Shown: positions 11,021-22,373 of the stretch, piece by piece
Layout: each line of letters opens with the position of its first letter
Position numbering within the stretch: position 1 is the stretch's first letter
Source: Molossus alvarezi
Taxonomy: Eukaryota; Chordata; Mammalia; Chiroptera; Molossidae
DNA: 64,000 bases
Assembly (NCBI GenBank): GCA_037176705.1
Contig: CM073885.1
Location: 163,112,290 to 163,176,289 of the forward strand
Direction of reading: 5' to 3'
Program-made: the position numbers and the translations under genes
The notes under the pieces: generated by a model
Seen by the model: the letters and a program-made list of their open reading frames with translations, nothing else
What the model was told of the DNA's origin: nothing
Database searches by the model: none

Positions 11021-11754
11021 GTGAGTACAAATAGGTTGCCCAGGGCTCAGCAACAGATCCCTTATGCTACAGGCATCCTGCCCTATGTAATTTCAGTCAT
11101 TTAATTGTCCTTTTCAGTGATCATGGTGAGAAACTGCTGTCAAGTATATAGTGATTTTAGGTTCCATTATAATCCTAGAGTGGATGGAAAAAAGGAACAC
11201 CAGTAAGCAAGTTAAACATCCCCCCAAAAGTATTTATCTTTACTTGCTGCATTACTGTAGTTGAGACATTGCTGAACAATGAAAGTAGGTGCATTTTATT
11301 GAATGTTTTTAGAAAAAGTATTTCTTTATGGGATCTAGACCTCTAACCATGTGTGCTCCTCTGGAAGCTCCTCCTGGAAGAAGGAACAGCTTGTCCCCTG
11401 TTGGCACCAGAGTGCATCTGCCTTTAGGTTTAATTGAATTTGTCAGGTTTCCTGGATCATACATGTTTTTTTCCTGCACTATTTTTATATAGAAATTCAA
11501 TTCTCCTCAAACCAGGCTTAAGGAAATAGCTTTCAAGCTAATTTATTTGTAAATAAAATTTGTTCAACTAAGGTTTTAATGTTATAGATGTATTAAATTT
11601 TGTTATCACTGATGCCACTTTTTTCAAAATCTATGTTTCTAAACACAGGCATTTCATTTCTCCTCCCCTGACACATTCTCTCAGTCTCACAGGAGTTTTG
11701 ATAAGCTGAGGAAGGATGGCAGGCATTATGAAATGGAGAAGAGCATTCAGCGTG

Positions 11755-11930
11755 ATTCTGATTTTAACCCTAATTCATGTGTTCTCAAACTTGCTGCACA
11801 TTGCAGTCACCTGGGAAGCTTTAAAAACCATCCAAGTCACACCTAGTGTCAGTTCAAGCAAGGCTGTTTTTAAAGCTTTTCTGACAATCACATGTCCAGC
11901 TGAGCTTGGGCACCATGCAGCCTGGTGAGA
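11755..11930 (+). mobile_element. Old hAT-Charlie-type repeat remnant
   Basis: The phrase 'gtgttctcaaacttgctgca ... cacctgggaagctttaaaaa' is typical of ancient mammalian hAT MITEs. The same remnant is at 45350-45530 in copy 2, so it predates the duplication. Confidence 0.4.
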
Positions 11931-11939
11931 GCGTAGGAG

Positions 11940-12030
11940 AAAGTAAACTCACTGCTTGGCGGCCTTGAGCAAGTCGGTTTCAAGCCCTGGTCACCTCATC
12001 TGTGAAATGGTTTGTTGGCTTAAATGTCAT
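11940..12030 (+). mobile_element. MIR fragment
   Basis: The stretch containing 'gccttgagcaagtcggtttc' and 'cacctcatctgtgaaatgg' fits the MIR core. It is shared with copy 2 (about 45560-45640). Confidence 0.6.
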
Positions 12031-12131
12031 CACAAGTTCACTGGTTCTTTTCAACTTACATGCTTCAAATTCTCTGATTTTATAATCAATAAGATGAAAC
12101 TGTTTGAAGTGCTATAGAAGTTAGTATTTTT

Positions 12132-12374
12132 TTTTAATCCTCACTCGAGGACATTTTTGCATGTATCTTCAGATAGAGTGGGAAGAAGAGAGGGAGAAGA
12201 GAAAGAGAGAAACATCAACGTGAGAGAGACACATCAAGTGTTTGCCACCCACACGACCCCAACAGGGGCCAGGGACAAACTGCAACCAAGGCATACACTC
12301 CTAGTGGGAACCGAACCTGGGACTCTCCAGTCCACGGGCTGATGCTCTAACCACTGACCCAAACTGGACAGGGC
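12132..12374 (-). mobile_element. Ves-type bat SINE, antisense, private to copy 1
   Basis: It is flanked by perfect 16-bp duplications (agaagttagtattttt) at 12116-12131 and 12375-12390. The matching position in copy 2, near 45730, has no SINE. Confidence 0.92.
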
Positions 12375-13163
12375 AGAAGTTAGTATTTTTAATGCTAACA
12401 ATGTTACGGGCCCTATTACAAGTGCTACTCTTCTGTAGTCTGAGTTAGAAAATTTAGAGGAAAAGCATATCACTTAACCTACAGCACTCCTTGGTTTCCT
12501 GTTGCAGAGAGTCTGTGAATACCTTAGGAACACGGTAACTTACACTGTAGCTGAGGACATACACCTGGTCATTAAAGCTGTTTTGAACTAATTTGGAAAT
12601 AAATGTTATTAATATTACACTGTGTCCTATTATGCTGCCTGGTTAGCACTGCTTATTTTAGTAGATTTAGACCTATTGATTTTATAGGATTTTATATCTG
12701 CCATTACATTTTCTCATAATTATGTAAAAGTGATCTTAAATGACTTTATTTGGTGTGGAGCATTTTATTTACCATCAGGGAAAAGATGGAAAATGGGTAG
12801 GTAGGTGGAAAAGCTACTGTGTGACTTAAGTTTAAGCATGTGTACAGATAGATGTGACTTGTTTAGGAGGAAAGGTTTTGTGGGTAGAAGGCAAATGACA
12901 GGGGAGATGTGTAATGATGTGTATTGTAATAATCATCCGAACATGTTTTCTGACAGCACATTCCGTAGTATTTTGGTTTTCCTCATATTGCTAAAAGGCA
13001 AAGAACTCCAACAAGGTGAAAAGTGCCCATGTGCTGTTCTGAGTGAGGATTCCATGGCCACTGAGCAGCTGGGCAGGTCTTCCCCCACCACAACCCCTTT
13101 TCAGACATGTCTTCAGACCTCACATAAAATCAGTTGTTAACATTTTTTTTTTTCTTTCCATAG

Positions 13164-13199
13164 CCTGGTATTTGCGATATATTATCACATTAAGAACAG
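13164..13199 (+). CDS. CCNYL1-like: Cyclin-Y-like protein, exon D (start of cyclin box)
   Basis: It completes the Cys codon and encodes LVFAIYYHIKN plus two bases of Arg (residues 69-81). The text AIYYHIKNR is invariant in CCNY and CCNYL1 and begins the cyclin fold. The acceptor is ttccatag and the donor gtgagc. At 36 bp it is a micro-exon, but phase and sequence make it secure. The upstream 111-codon open frame at 12805-13140 is intron and recurs, similar, in copy 2. Confidence 0.88.
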
Positions 13200-13489
13200 G
13201 TGAGCTTTAAAACCTTTCTTCTTATTCTATCTAATCAACATACAAGATACAAAGTTTAGTGTTAGGCAATAACTACAGACATTATTGGAGTAAGCCATAG
13301 AGTGCTTTTACTACATTATTGAAGTAAATCATTGGTTTTTTAAAAGTTATTGAAGATCTCAAAGCATATTTGTTTATGTGAGCTGTACTGATGTTTTCTG
13401 TATTAGAAATTAAAATTGAGAACTAAACAATAAGTCCTTGTATCTTGGAACATGTATTTTCATAGCGCTGTTGAAATTTTGAGCTAATT

Positions 13490-13665
13490 TTTTGTTGTGG
13501 CAGATGGCCTTGTAGTAATAGGACGTTTAGCAGCCTCCCTGGCCTCTACTCACTAGATGCCAAAAGCACCCTCTTTCCACACCATGTGGTGACAGCAAAA
13601 ACTCTCCAACCATGGCCAAATGATTCCCAGGGGACAAAAATCACCTTTGATTAAACACCATAGTA
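13490..13665. mobile_element. MER5A-type hAT MITE
   Basis: The stretch with 'ggacgtttagcagcctccct', 'actagatgcc', 'aactctccaaccatggccaa' and 'cccaggggacaaaaatcacc' is the standard MER5A text. It is also present at about 46895-47070, so it predates the duplication. Confidence 0.75.
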
Positions 13666-13680
13666 TTTACATAAATTTTT

Positions 13681-13912
13681 CTTTTTTTAGTCCGCACTTG
13701 AGAACATTTTCCTATTTATCTTCTGATAGAAAGTGAGAGGGAGAGAGAGAGAGAGAGAGAAACATCCGTGTAGAGACACACTGATTGGTTGCCTCCCACA
13801 TGACTCCAACCAGGGCCAGGTATCCAGGCACATGCCCCTGACCAGAATTGAACCCACAGGTCTTTGGACCAAGGGCTCATGCTCTAACCTCTGAACCAAA
13901 CCAACCAGGGCT
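13681..13912 (-). mobile_element. Ves-type bat SINE, antisense, private to copy 1
   Basis: The head on the minus strand is agccctggttggtttggttc. The copy 2 equivalent near 47075 lacks it. Confidence 0.88.
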
Positions 13913-14854
13913 ACATCATTTTTTATACAATTTAATTTTTTTCAATAACAAAATAGTTTAGCTGAAATTGTGTTATCTATTTATGTTTCTACAAATCTCT
14001 TTGTGTCTGGTTTAATAGAAGACAGCTGGTTCTCATGTACAGCCTGTCCTTAATTATTTGTAATATTTCAGTCATCTCAATAATTTGATTTAAAAAAAAC
14101 AATATAGAGAAGACCCTGCCTCAAGTACCCCGAAGGCTAGAAAAGGGTGTATTTTTAAAGCCTTCAGAATATTGTGCACATTCTTTGATACTGTAGCAAA
14201 AGTCCACAAGTACTGGTTTCTTAAATTAGTTCCAGTGGAATTTTAAATCATATCCCTGAAATTATAGTTAGGTCTGTGTTAAATTACTGCTCATGTATCT
14301 ACCTCATCTGCTGAATGAGTCTATTTACTTGTAAATAATAATAATGTTAATATTATTTATAATAATGTTATGCATTTGTTGTTTGGAAAGTATTGGTTCA
14401 CATTTCTTTATACAGTGTTCAGACTCACTTTTGTTAGTATCATATCACCACCAGTCTTATCAAAAAAGCCTTTAACTATTGAAAAGCTGTCAAGCTTACA
14501 AAATGCTACATGTTTTCCCCATCTTGATTTGTAGTATGTTCACTTGAATTGCATCATTGGCAACAAATATACATGGTATTTTCCTTGGAGTGACAGGGTC
14601 ACTTTTCAGTTTTGGGAGAATGACAGTTGTACTCTCACACAGAGATGTTATTCTATCAAAAACATAATTTGTTCAGCTCACAGCTAAGTCACAAGTGCTT
14701 TTCCTCAACACAGCCATGTTTCAGTATGCAGAAGCGCTTAATGCATGCTTTCCACTTATCAGAATATAAAAAGAATCAGTGATAACATCATTAATCAATG
14801 TTACTACTTTATCATAGATGTTATTAAGTAGAGCAGAATATTTTTCTTTTCCTT

Positions 14855-15097
14855 TTTTTTTAATCCTCACCCGAGGACACTTTTGCATTTATCTTCAGAT
14901 ACAGCAGGAAGGAGAGAGGAAGAAAGAGAGAGAAACATTGATGTGAGAGAGAAACATTGAGTGGCTGCCACCCACACGACCCCAACTGGGGCTGGGGACA
15001 AACTGCAACCGAGGTACATGCCCTTAGCGGGAACCTAACCCAAAACTCTCTGGTTCATGGGCCAACACTCTAGCCACTGAACCAAACAGGCCAGGGC
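14855..15097 (-). mobile_element. Ves-type bat SINE, antisense, private to copy 1
   Basis: The flanks gcagaatatttttc and gcagaacatttttc form the target duplication. Copy 2 shows the empty site (agaacagaacatttttcaac near 47985), proving insertion after the duplication. Confidence 0.92.
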
Positions 15098-15404
15098 AGA
15101 ACATTTTTCAATAATGTGACAGTTAAGAATAGAATGACTACATGTACAGTGTGGTACCCCTGCTTGAGTCATCTCAGAGGCCATTTTACTGGCTTTTGCT
15201 TTTATGCAGTTATTGCCAATGTCAATGTGAAAGCAGGCAATGCCTTGATATTTCTATAAAAACAGTTTTGACATCGTGTGTCTCCTGAAAGTGGTTTAGG
15301 GGAACCCCAGAGGCCTGCAAAACAGACTTGGAGAACCACTGTGTAAATGAGCAGAGTGTGTTTGTATTAGTGTGGTACGCTTCAAACAAATAAAGGGCTG
15401 CTTG

Positions 15405-15575
15405 CCCAGCCTGTACACTCAGTGGGTTTAAACATTGTCCTAATAGGAAAAGGTTGAGGGTTTGATACGTGGATTTCAGCTCGATCCCTAATGATTCTCT
15501 CTCTTTTTGTCTCTCTATTTCTGTCTCCATCTCTCTCTCCTTCTTCTTCTTTCTAAAAGAAGTAAAATTTATTTC
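15405..15575 (+). mobile_element. Degenerate SINE remnant, plus strand
   Basis: A worn SINE-like body with a CT-rich second half and a short A-rich tail. Copy 2 retains a related 3' part at 48215-48340, so it appears to predate the duplication. Confidence 0.5.
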
Positions 15576-16032
15576 AAGTATACTGTTCACTTTTAAAAGG
15601 ACAAGTTTTTAATTCAAACTTTTAAAAGAGAGAAGAAGAAATACATACTAAGGTTATAATATAAGAAACAAATAAAAGGGAAAACATGAATCTCGTACTC
15701 ACCTGCATGATTGCCCAGCACTGCTGCCTCATCAGTGTTCTGCTGTATTCCAGTGTGAGCTCAGGGGTTGGAAATAGATTTGTTTGACCCGCATTGCCTA
15801 TCAGGGAGGGTCAGTGCTTATAAAAGTAACTCTGGCTGGTCATTGTAGAAAAGATTTCTCATAATTTCATGTGCTGAATGAAAAGAGGCCAGAAAATTCT
15901 TACAGAATCTGAGAATGTGTAGTACTGTGTTCAAGGTTAAGCTTCTGCCTCCATTCCTCTGTCTGCTCTGTTACTAAGTTAGTAGTATCAAGTCCTGGAT
16001 TTATTTTTTAAATACATGTTCTTATTTTGTAG

Positions 16033-16084
16033 AGATGCAAACAGAACCAAGGACATTTTTGAGGAGCACTTACATCCGTTTATA
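16033..16084 (+). CDS. CCNYL1-like: Cyclin-Y-like protein, exon E
   Basis: It completes an Arg codon and adds 17 codons, DANRTKDIFEEHLHPFI (residues 82-98). The DANR...DIF-E--HP pattern matches CCNYL1 (NRDANRSLDIF...) rather than CCNY, which has two extra residues here (DPDGRMLLDIF). This is the best single clue that the parent was CCNYL1. The acceptor is ttattttgtag and the donor gtaagc. Confidence 0.86.
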
Positions 16085-16780
16085 GTAAGCGTCAGCATTA
16101 TTGAGGTTGGATTTTTCTCTCATACAGTCATGATTATTTCATACTGATTTGCTTTGAAGTTCATTACTGGAAGAAAAGAATCCCTCCAGCTTGAAGTCAA
16201 ATTTTTCTTCCTTTAAGTGTTCTTCTCCACCTTTTTTTGTATCTAATTATTTTACCAAAAAATGTTGTATGTGAAATATGTCAGTAAGAACTGAGTTGCA
16301 GCTTTGTATAATTAGTGAGCTAAGGTGAGTAACATGCCCCCCCAAATATATCTTTTTAAAAGATAATTTTCAGTACCATCAAACTATATAAATATTTGTA
16401 AATAAAACTAAGATATGTTAAGACCTCTATGAAGAAACTTAAACAACTCTTTAAATTCTGAAAAACTAGAATGACCAGACTGTTCCGCTCCCCCCTGCAG
16501 AGGCTCTGCAGGGATGTGTGGCTGTGATGTTGTAGGGAAGGGGGAAGTCACTTCCATATGAGTTTTCTGAGGTTGTGCCTGTATTTGCCTTTAATGAGTG
16601 GTGGTTTTGCATCACTATTGCTTTTTCAAGTCTCATTGTTTATACCTAAAATACTAAAACACAGGTCACCCATTGAAAATTATTCTCAGGGGCACATGGG
16701 CACAAGTAGAAGACTGCCACCATAGAAGTACTTAAGTATTTATCTTCACTGGATACTTACATTGCATTTTCTCCTTTCAG

Positions 16781-16900
16781 GGAGAAACCGATCCAAAGGA
16801 ATATTTTCATCGTTGTCCTGATCTCGGATCTATTTACAATTTCATTCGTCCTTTTTTCACTGCCTATCAACTAACTGGTGAATTTGCAGTAGCAACTTTG
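16781..16900 (+). CDS. CCNYL1-like: Cyclin-Y-like protein, exon F (cyclin box)
   Basis: Forty codons (residues 99-138) cover GETDPKEYFHRC..IYNFIRPFF then TAYQLTGEFAVATL. They align with the family's (V/T)P-(E/D)Y...[23 protein letters not shown]. The acceptor is tcctttcag and the donor gtaaga. Changes at usually fixed positions include [13 protein letters not shown] to RPFFTAYQLTGEF. Copy 2 differs at 24 of 117 alignable bases, about twice the difference of the flanking intron, with 16 replacement and 3 silent codon changes. Confidence 0.88.
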
Positions 16901-18179
16901 GTAAGATAGTTCTTTCAGGAAGCATCTTTCTGTCTTGTCCACAAGGTGTGGTCTTGTTTATCAGATAAAAGTAAGTTCCTGAAAAAAATCATCCAAACTT
17001 TATTAGAGATACCTATCCAAGGATGAGAAATACACACATTTCAGGTTAATAATCATTATGATTTCAAATGTCCTTCCTTTTCTCATCACAAAACAACTGC
17101 TATTTGAGGCAGCAGGAGAGAGTTCTGGTTTCTGCCTCAACCCCTTAGGAGACACATGCACATGCAGTGCACACACATGCACATGTACCAGGTATGCTGA
17201 TGGGCAGGATGCGCAATAACCTCTTGTTCCTGGGCCATGACTGATTCAGTGTAGGTCTGAGCTGCATCCCAGGCTGTATTCCCAGGTAGTTCTGACAGTG
17301 TCCTGATTGAGAACCGGAGCCCTGAATTCCCTGTTCCTTGAATGATGGGTGTAAATCCAACCCTGCTGTCCTCCTGTGCCTGCCTGTGATGTTGTCCAGG
17401 ATTATAGTGCCAGTAGTTCCTGAACAGGCTGTGTGAGTTGTCTGCTAAGCTACGCTGTGTGAGGACCTTTGTGTCATTCATACAGAATTTCTATGGGAAG
17501 AGTTTTTCTTTTGGAATAAATAGTCCTATTCTAGTGAGAAATGGTCCTGCCCCCAGCAGTCCTAAAGGGGAAAGTGTTCTGCATGGTCAGGAGGGAACAA
17601 ATCCTAAAGTCAGTGCCTCCTCCTTCAGTATTCAGGTAAAATTTTGGAGAGGCCACTGTGCTTCTGACTAGAGATACCTGGTGGACACTGGATCAGACAC
17701 AGGCTTTTCATGGAGCTGCCAGCCACCAGGAGGGCTTAGCAGGTGGTGGTGAAGGCAGGAGGGTGCTTCCATGTGGAGAGTTGGTAGTGTGGAAGGAAAG
17801 TATCTGGGCCAGAAGAGGGGGAGTCCTTTGTAGAAGAGTTAAGCTTGATGCACCTGGGAGACAATGGAGTGGCATCTCTAGGAATCATCTGAATGTGTGG
17901 AACAGCCTGAATCTGAGCTGGAGGTAAGGAATTGGGATCCGCTGTTCCGGTGCATAGAAAGCATATGAATAAACAGTGTATAGAAGATAGAGCAGTGACA
18001 AAGAGTTAGGTATTCTGTGGATATTCATGGAATGAGCAACTTCTTGGCAGCACTTAGCATTTTGACCTCACTCTCTTTCTCAAACTTCACTTATCTTGAC
18101 TTTTTATTGTCTCCTGGTTTCCCCACCACTCTCAGCCAATCCTGGGGACTCCTAGCTTTCATGCTGGTTGTCCTTACAG
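16901..18179. other. CCNYL1-like: Intron F-G, proximal part
   Basis: No exon seen. The segment with the CACACATGCACATG run near 17160-17190 and the text to about 17930 recur in copy 2 (50260-51030) and look like unique or very old sequence. The open frames at 17137-17927 are not conserved in a coding manner. Confidence 0.5.
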
Positions 18180-18282
18180 AGCTCAGTGCTGAGGATGGAG
18201 AGAGACACGGTTGAATAAATTTTTGCTTTTATGGAGCTTATATTCTATAAGAAAGTTAGAAATATGTTTTTAAATGAGTAGG

Positions 18283-18516
18283 TTTTTTTTATCCTCAGCC
18301 CAGGATATTTTTTTATTTTTTGTTCAGATAGAGTGGGAGGGGGAGAGAGAGAGAAACATCGACATGAAAGGGACAGATCAAGTGGCTGCCACCCACATGA
18401 ACAACCAGAGTTGGGGACAAACTGCAACTGAGGTACATGCCCTTAGTGGGAGCCAAACCCGAGTCTCTTTGTACGACAAGTTGACACTCTAACCACTGAG
18501 AAAACCAGTCAGGGAT
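18283..18516 (-). mobile_element. Ves-type bat SINE, antisense, private to copy 1
   Basis: It has aaatgagt flanks on both sides. The copy 2 site near 51255 is empty. Confidence 0.85.
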
Positions 18517-18548
18517 AAATGAGTGTTTTCAAGGAGATAAATATTTCA

Positions 18549-18765
18549 GCCCAGCTGGTGTGGTTTAGTGGTTGAGTGTAGACCCTGCACCAAGAGGTCG
18601 CTGGTTAGATTCCTGGTCAGGGCACATGCCCAGGTTGTGGGCCTGATCCTCATGGCGGTGGCATGCAGGAGGTGGCCAATGCATGTTCTCTTTCATCAAT
18701 GTTTCTGTCTCTCTATCCCTCTCCCTTCCTCTCTCTGTAAGATCAATAAAGAAAAATAGATCTTT
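18549..18765 (+). mobile_element. Ves-related SINE of a second subfamily
   Basis: It begins cagcccagctggtgtggttt and ends with aagatcaataaag. The head and tail differ from the common type here (tail lacks the gaggatt box). Related copies are at 28880, 43840 and 62815. It is absent from copy 2. Confidence 0.82.
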
Positions 18766-19570
18766 TTTAAAAAGATGATTTTTTCAGGTAGTATAAATAC
18801 CAAGAGAATGAAGCAGGGTAAAGAGACAAAGTGACCACAGGGTCTGTCTACTTTAAACCAACCAATCAGGAAGAGCCTCTTTAAAAAGGAAAAGGTTGAA
18901 TGCTGATCTACCGAACTGAAAAGGGTGAGGGTCTCTGGCATCGTAGGCAGAAGGGACAAGTGCACGGTTCTTAGGACCATGTTCTGTGTGTTTAAGCAAC
19001 AGTGAGGTTTCGCCAGTGTGCTCAGAATGTGGAAGAAGGGAAAGAATGTAGGACATGAGGACATAGAAGGGCAGTGTCCTATCTTATAGAGCCCTGCAGC
19101 TGGCAGGCCATGGGAAGATGTTACATTTTACTTTGTTTGATGGGAAACATTTGGCAGATATTGAGCAGGGTCCTGAAGTGCTCCTGATTACTGAAGCTAT
19201 GCTGAGTGTTTTGGGGGAGAATAGACTGTGGCTGGGAGTTTGAGTGGAGGTCGAAATGTCAGGAGGCAATAAGAGTGATCCAGGTGAGAAGTGACAAACA
19301 GAATAGAAAGCGGTCTGATGACCAGTGATAGGTATAGACAGCAAGAATTGCCAACAGATTGGAGCGGGCTAACTCAATTGGAGGCTTTGGGCCCCACAAC
19401 TAGGCAAATGGCAGTGCCCTTTATGACATGAAGAAGTGCTTGGGGAAAGGGAGTTGGGATGAAGAGCTCTGGTGTGCATGTGCAAAGGCACCAATGGTCT
19501 TAGTAATAGTAGTTCAGTAGAGTGATAGTGGCAGGGGCCAGACAGAGTGGGTTAAGGAGACAGTGGAAGA

Positions 19571-20124
19571 TGAGAAGCAGCATCAGGGCATTTACTGTGA
19601 GCCACATGTGGGGAAGCAGTCTAGGAGTTGGGGTTGGCAGGGACCTGTGTCAACACATTGGGGAAAATCTCTTGCAGACAGGGAGAATTCTTCAAAAAGA
19701 GGGAATTGTGGGAGGTGTTTTTCAGAAGTAGGATGGGATCGATGTCACTGAGAGAGGAGTCAGCTTCAGTGAGAAGGGAAATCTCAGGTCCACTGACACA
19801 GGAGGGCAAGTGCATGAATGAGTGAGGATGGCACATACCAAGTCTTCCAGTAAAGGTGTCAGGAAGGTGAGAGATTGCCAGTGTTGTATAAGTGCCTCTA
19901 GCTAGTCCCATAAAGTACAAAGTTGGACCTTGTAAGGAGGTTTATTCTTAGGATATCTGCCAGTGCTGAATTTTAAATGATTGTTACAGGCTTTCACTAA
20001 GATCATATAATGTTCAATAACCATTATGTTTTTTAAAATACCCTTTGGTTTGAAGAACATTGGCAGATCTGAGCTATCAATCTGATAACCTCAGACAGTT
20101 AACATATTCTTTAAAATTGGACCC
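19571..20124. other. CCNYL1-like: Intron F-G, middle part, highly similar between copies
   Basis: About 185 bp near 19757-19941 differ from 52250-52434 at only about six positions, much less than other intronic stretches. A minus-strand open frame of about 100 codons occurs in both copies. It lies in intron, has no recognisable domain, and reads through repeat-like DNA. Confidence 0.5.
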
Positions 20125-20324
20125 CCATTTTTCTTCAAATAGGGTGGGAGAGAGAGAGAGAAACATTGACATGAGAGAGACATCGACTGGTTGCCTCCCA
20201 CATGACCTTGACCAGGGCCAGGACCACACCAACACCCAAGTACATGCCATTGACCAGAATCGAAGCCACGACTCTTTGGTTTAAAGGCTAATGCTCTAAC
20301 CACTGAGTCAAACTGTCCAGGGCT
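20125..20324 (-). mobile_element. Ves-type bat SINE, antisense, private to copy 1
   Basis: The head on the minus strand, agccctggacagtttgactc, ends at 20324. The 3' part is short. The copy 2 site near 52610 is empty. Confidence 0.85.
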
Positions 20325-21092
20325 TCTTTTGTTTTTGGCAAATGGCATACATATATTTCTGTAAAGCACCCTTTGTGGTAACAACAAATCACAGCTTGCT
20401 TCTGTAATGTTTACTTAGCTGTTAAGTTCTCCCAGTTCTTTGTAGAATAGACATGTAATACACGAGAAAGAAATCATGAACCCTCACAAGCTCCTGGCAG
20501 GTGTAAAGGACCAGGATGCAGAGATGGCAGCTCTGTTACCACCTGAAACCACCAGCACTGGCTAAGCTTCAGATTGTGTAAGACAAGATAAATTTCATAA
20601 AGTGATCCTGGGGGTGTGAGGACTAGGAATATAAAAAGGACTTTCCTTTGTGTGCATGTGTGTCTCTTACAAAGGCACTAAGTCCAGGAATAATTGACAG
20701 TTGTCAAGACCTGCCTCAAGCACAGCCCTTTGTACTGCCTGTCCCGCTGCACCACACAGCAGCCACTGGGGGGTCCTCTTGACAACCCATTTTATCTACT
20801 GCTTGTGCTGCTAAAGAACTAGTTACTGTGTAAAGTAGATATACACGTGCTCTGTATTATCAGGGATGTAAATATTCAAGTCTTATGTAAAATCACCATA
20901 TAACCACCAGTCAGGCATGAAACGGTGCACATGGTAGGCACTCAGGTACCCACACTGGGCCTATCCATGCTGCCCTTTACAAGTGAAAGGTAATGATATT
21001 TCTTTAGAGGGTACTTTGCTAATATTTCCATTCATTCCTGTGACCAAAACTGTGCTGGAAATTCACCTGGGCAATGTAAGAATCAGAAATAC
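20325..21092. other. CCNYL1-like: Intron F-G, distal part
   Basis: Matches 52620-53340 in copy 2. No exon or repeat recognised. Confidence 0.5.
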
Positions 21093-21259
21093 GCCCTGGC
21101 CAGTTTGGCTCACTGGTTAGAGCATCGGCCTGTGGTCCAGAGAGACCCGGGTTTAGTTCCTGCTAAGGGCATCTATCTCAGTTTCAGTTTGTTCCCAGCC
21201 CTGGTTTGGTCATGCGGGTGGCAACCACTCGATGTGGCCCTTTCAGATCATCAGATCAA

Positions 21260-21295
<36 letters not shown>

Positions 21296-21350
21296 TCTCT
21301 CTCTATCTGAACCAAAAATGGAAAAATGTCCTCAGGTAAGGATTAAAAAA
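21093..21350 (+). mobile_element. Ves-type bat SINE, private to copy 1
   Basis: The gccctggccagtttggctca head follows cagaaatac, which recurs after the tail at about 21361. It contains a long (CT)n run. Copy 2 near 53350 lacks it. Confidence 0.9.
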
Positions 21351-21537
21351 AAGAAAGAAACAGAAATACGTGATTTGCAACAGTGACTTGGCCTTTGGCT
21401 TTGGCTGGCCAAGCAGTTTCAGTAGACCCTAAGAAAAAGAATCAACTCAAACACAGGTGAAATCTGTCCTTTCTAACAGATCTCATCAGAGCCTTTAAAC
21501 TGAACTGAAACCAAAGACCTGTGTTTTACTTTTGCAG

Positions 21538-21704
21538 ATTTACATAGAAAGACTTGTGATGTATGCTAAAATAGACATTTGTCCCACGAACTGGAAACGA
21601 GTCGTTTTGGGGGCCATTCTTCTTGCCTTCAAGTATTTGTACGATCTGGTTATATGGAATGTGCACTTCTGCAGAATCATGAAGAGCATTACACTTAAAG
21701 ACCT
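21538..21704 (+). CDS. CCNYL1-like: Cyclin-Y-like protein, exon G (cyclin box core)
   Basis: Fifty-five codons (residues 139-193) plus two bases. It contains IYIERLVMYAKIDICPTNWK and RVVLGAILLAFKYLYDL, then the WNVHFCRIMKSITLKD end. ERL--YA-IDICPTNWKR-VLGAILLA-K and WNV are family hallmarks. The usual KVWDDQ after LLAS is replaced by KYLYDL, a non-conservative change in a segment nearly fixed in CCNY and CCNYL1. The acceptor is acttttgcag and the donor gtgagt. Phase 2 links to exon H. Confidence 0.9.
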
Positions 21705-22125
21705 GTGAGTTTGCATGGCTTTGGTGAACTTTCTAACATTTTCCTATACTTGGTTTGTCCCCATAAAGATTACATATTAAGAAATGTTCTTAAAGGTTAC
21801 ATTGGGTAACGAACTGAACTAGGCATAAAATGGCATACATTTTTCTATCCACGTTTGCTATAAGAATTCATATGACTTCTCATTAATTAGTAGGTCTTCA
21901 TATGTTATTGTATAACTAATGTGATAATTTTAAATTTTTTTGGTAGTTATTGGCAAACATTGTACAAGCTCACTTAGAGAACCACAGTACTGCAAATATC
22001 TTCATGACTTTCTTAAAGCTGTCTACCAGTTCCAGTCCTTTTTCCCTCAAACTTTTTTTGTTATTTATTGATTCACTTTGATAATTTTCAATAAGAATTT
22101 ACATTTATTATTGGTCGTTTCTTTG

Positions 22126-22373
22126 TTTTTTGTTTTTATCCTCACCTGAGGACATTTTTGCATTTATCTTCAGATAGAGCTGGAGGGAGAGGGGTAAGAG
22201 AGACAGAAAAACATCGATGTGAGAGAGACACTTCGACTGGTTGCCACCTACACGACCCCAACTGGGGCGGCAACAAACTGCAACCCAGGTACGTGCTTTT
22301 AGCGAGAACTAAACCTGGGTCTCTCTGGTCTACAAGCTGAAGCTCTAACTGCTGAGCCAAACTGGCCAGGGCT
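22126..22373 (-). mobile_element. Ves-type bat SINE, antisense
   Basis: The minus-strand head agccctggccagtttggctc ends at 22373. It lies beside the 3' end of the antisense L1. Confidence 0.9.

Larger units (their letters stand above)
18180..19570 (+). mobile_element. Ancient mammalian interspersed repeat, family uncertain, split by two SINEs
   Basis: The text includes a 'tttatggagctta' stretch, a 'gccatgggaagatgttacat' region and 'gtgatccaggtgagaagtga', as in a widespread old mammalian repeat. Copy 2 has it at 51165-52110 without the two SINEs. I cannot name the subfamily with confidence. Confidence 0.45.

Noticed and set aside
12805..13140. 111-codon plus-strand frame ending just before exon D, and its 131-codon counterpart at 46212-46607
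   Set aside because: Both are intron text. The similarity is that of the duplication, and the copy 2 frame runs across a splice site.
19621..19920. Minus-strand open frame of about 100 codons, also present at 52086-52415 in copy 2
   Set aside because: It lies in intron, has no start context or domain, and its conservation is explained by the low-divergence patch shared by the duplicated DNA.
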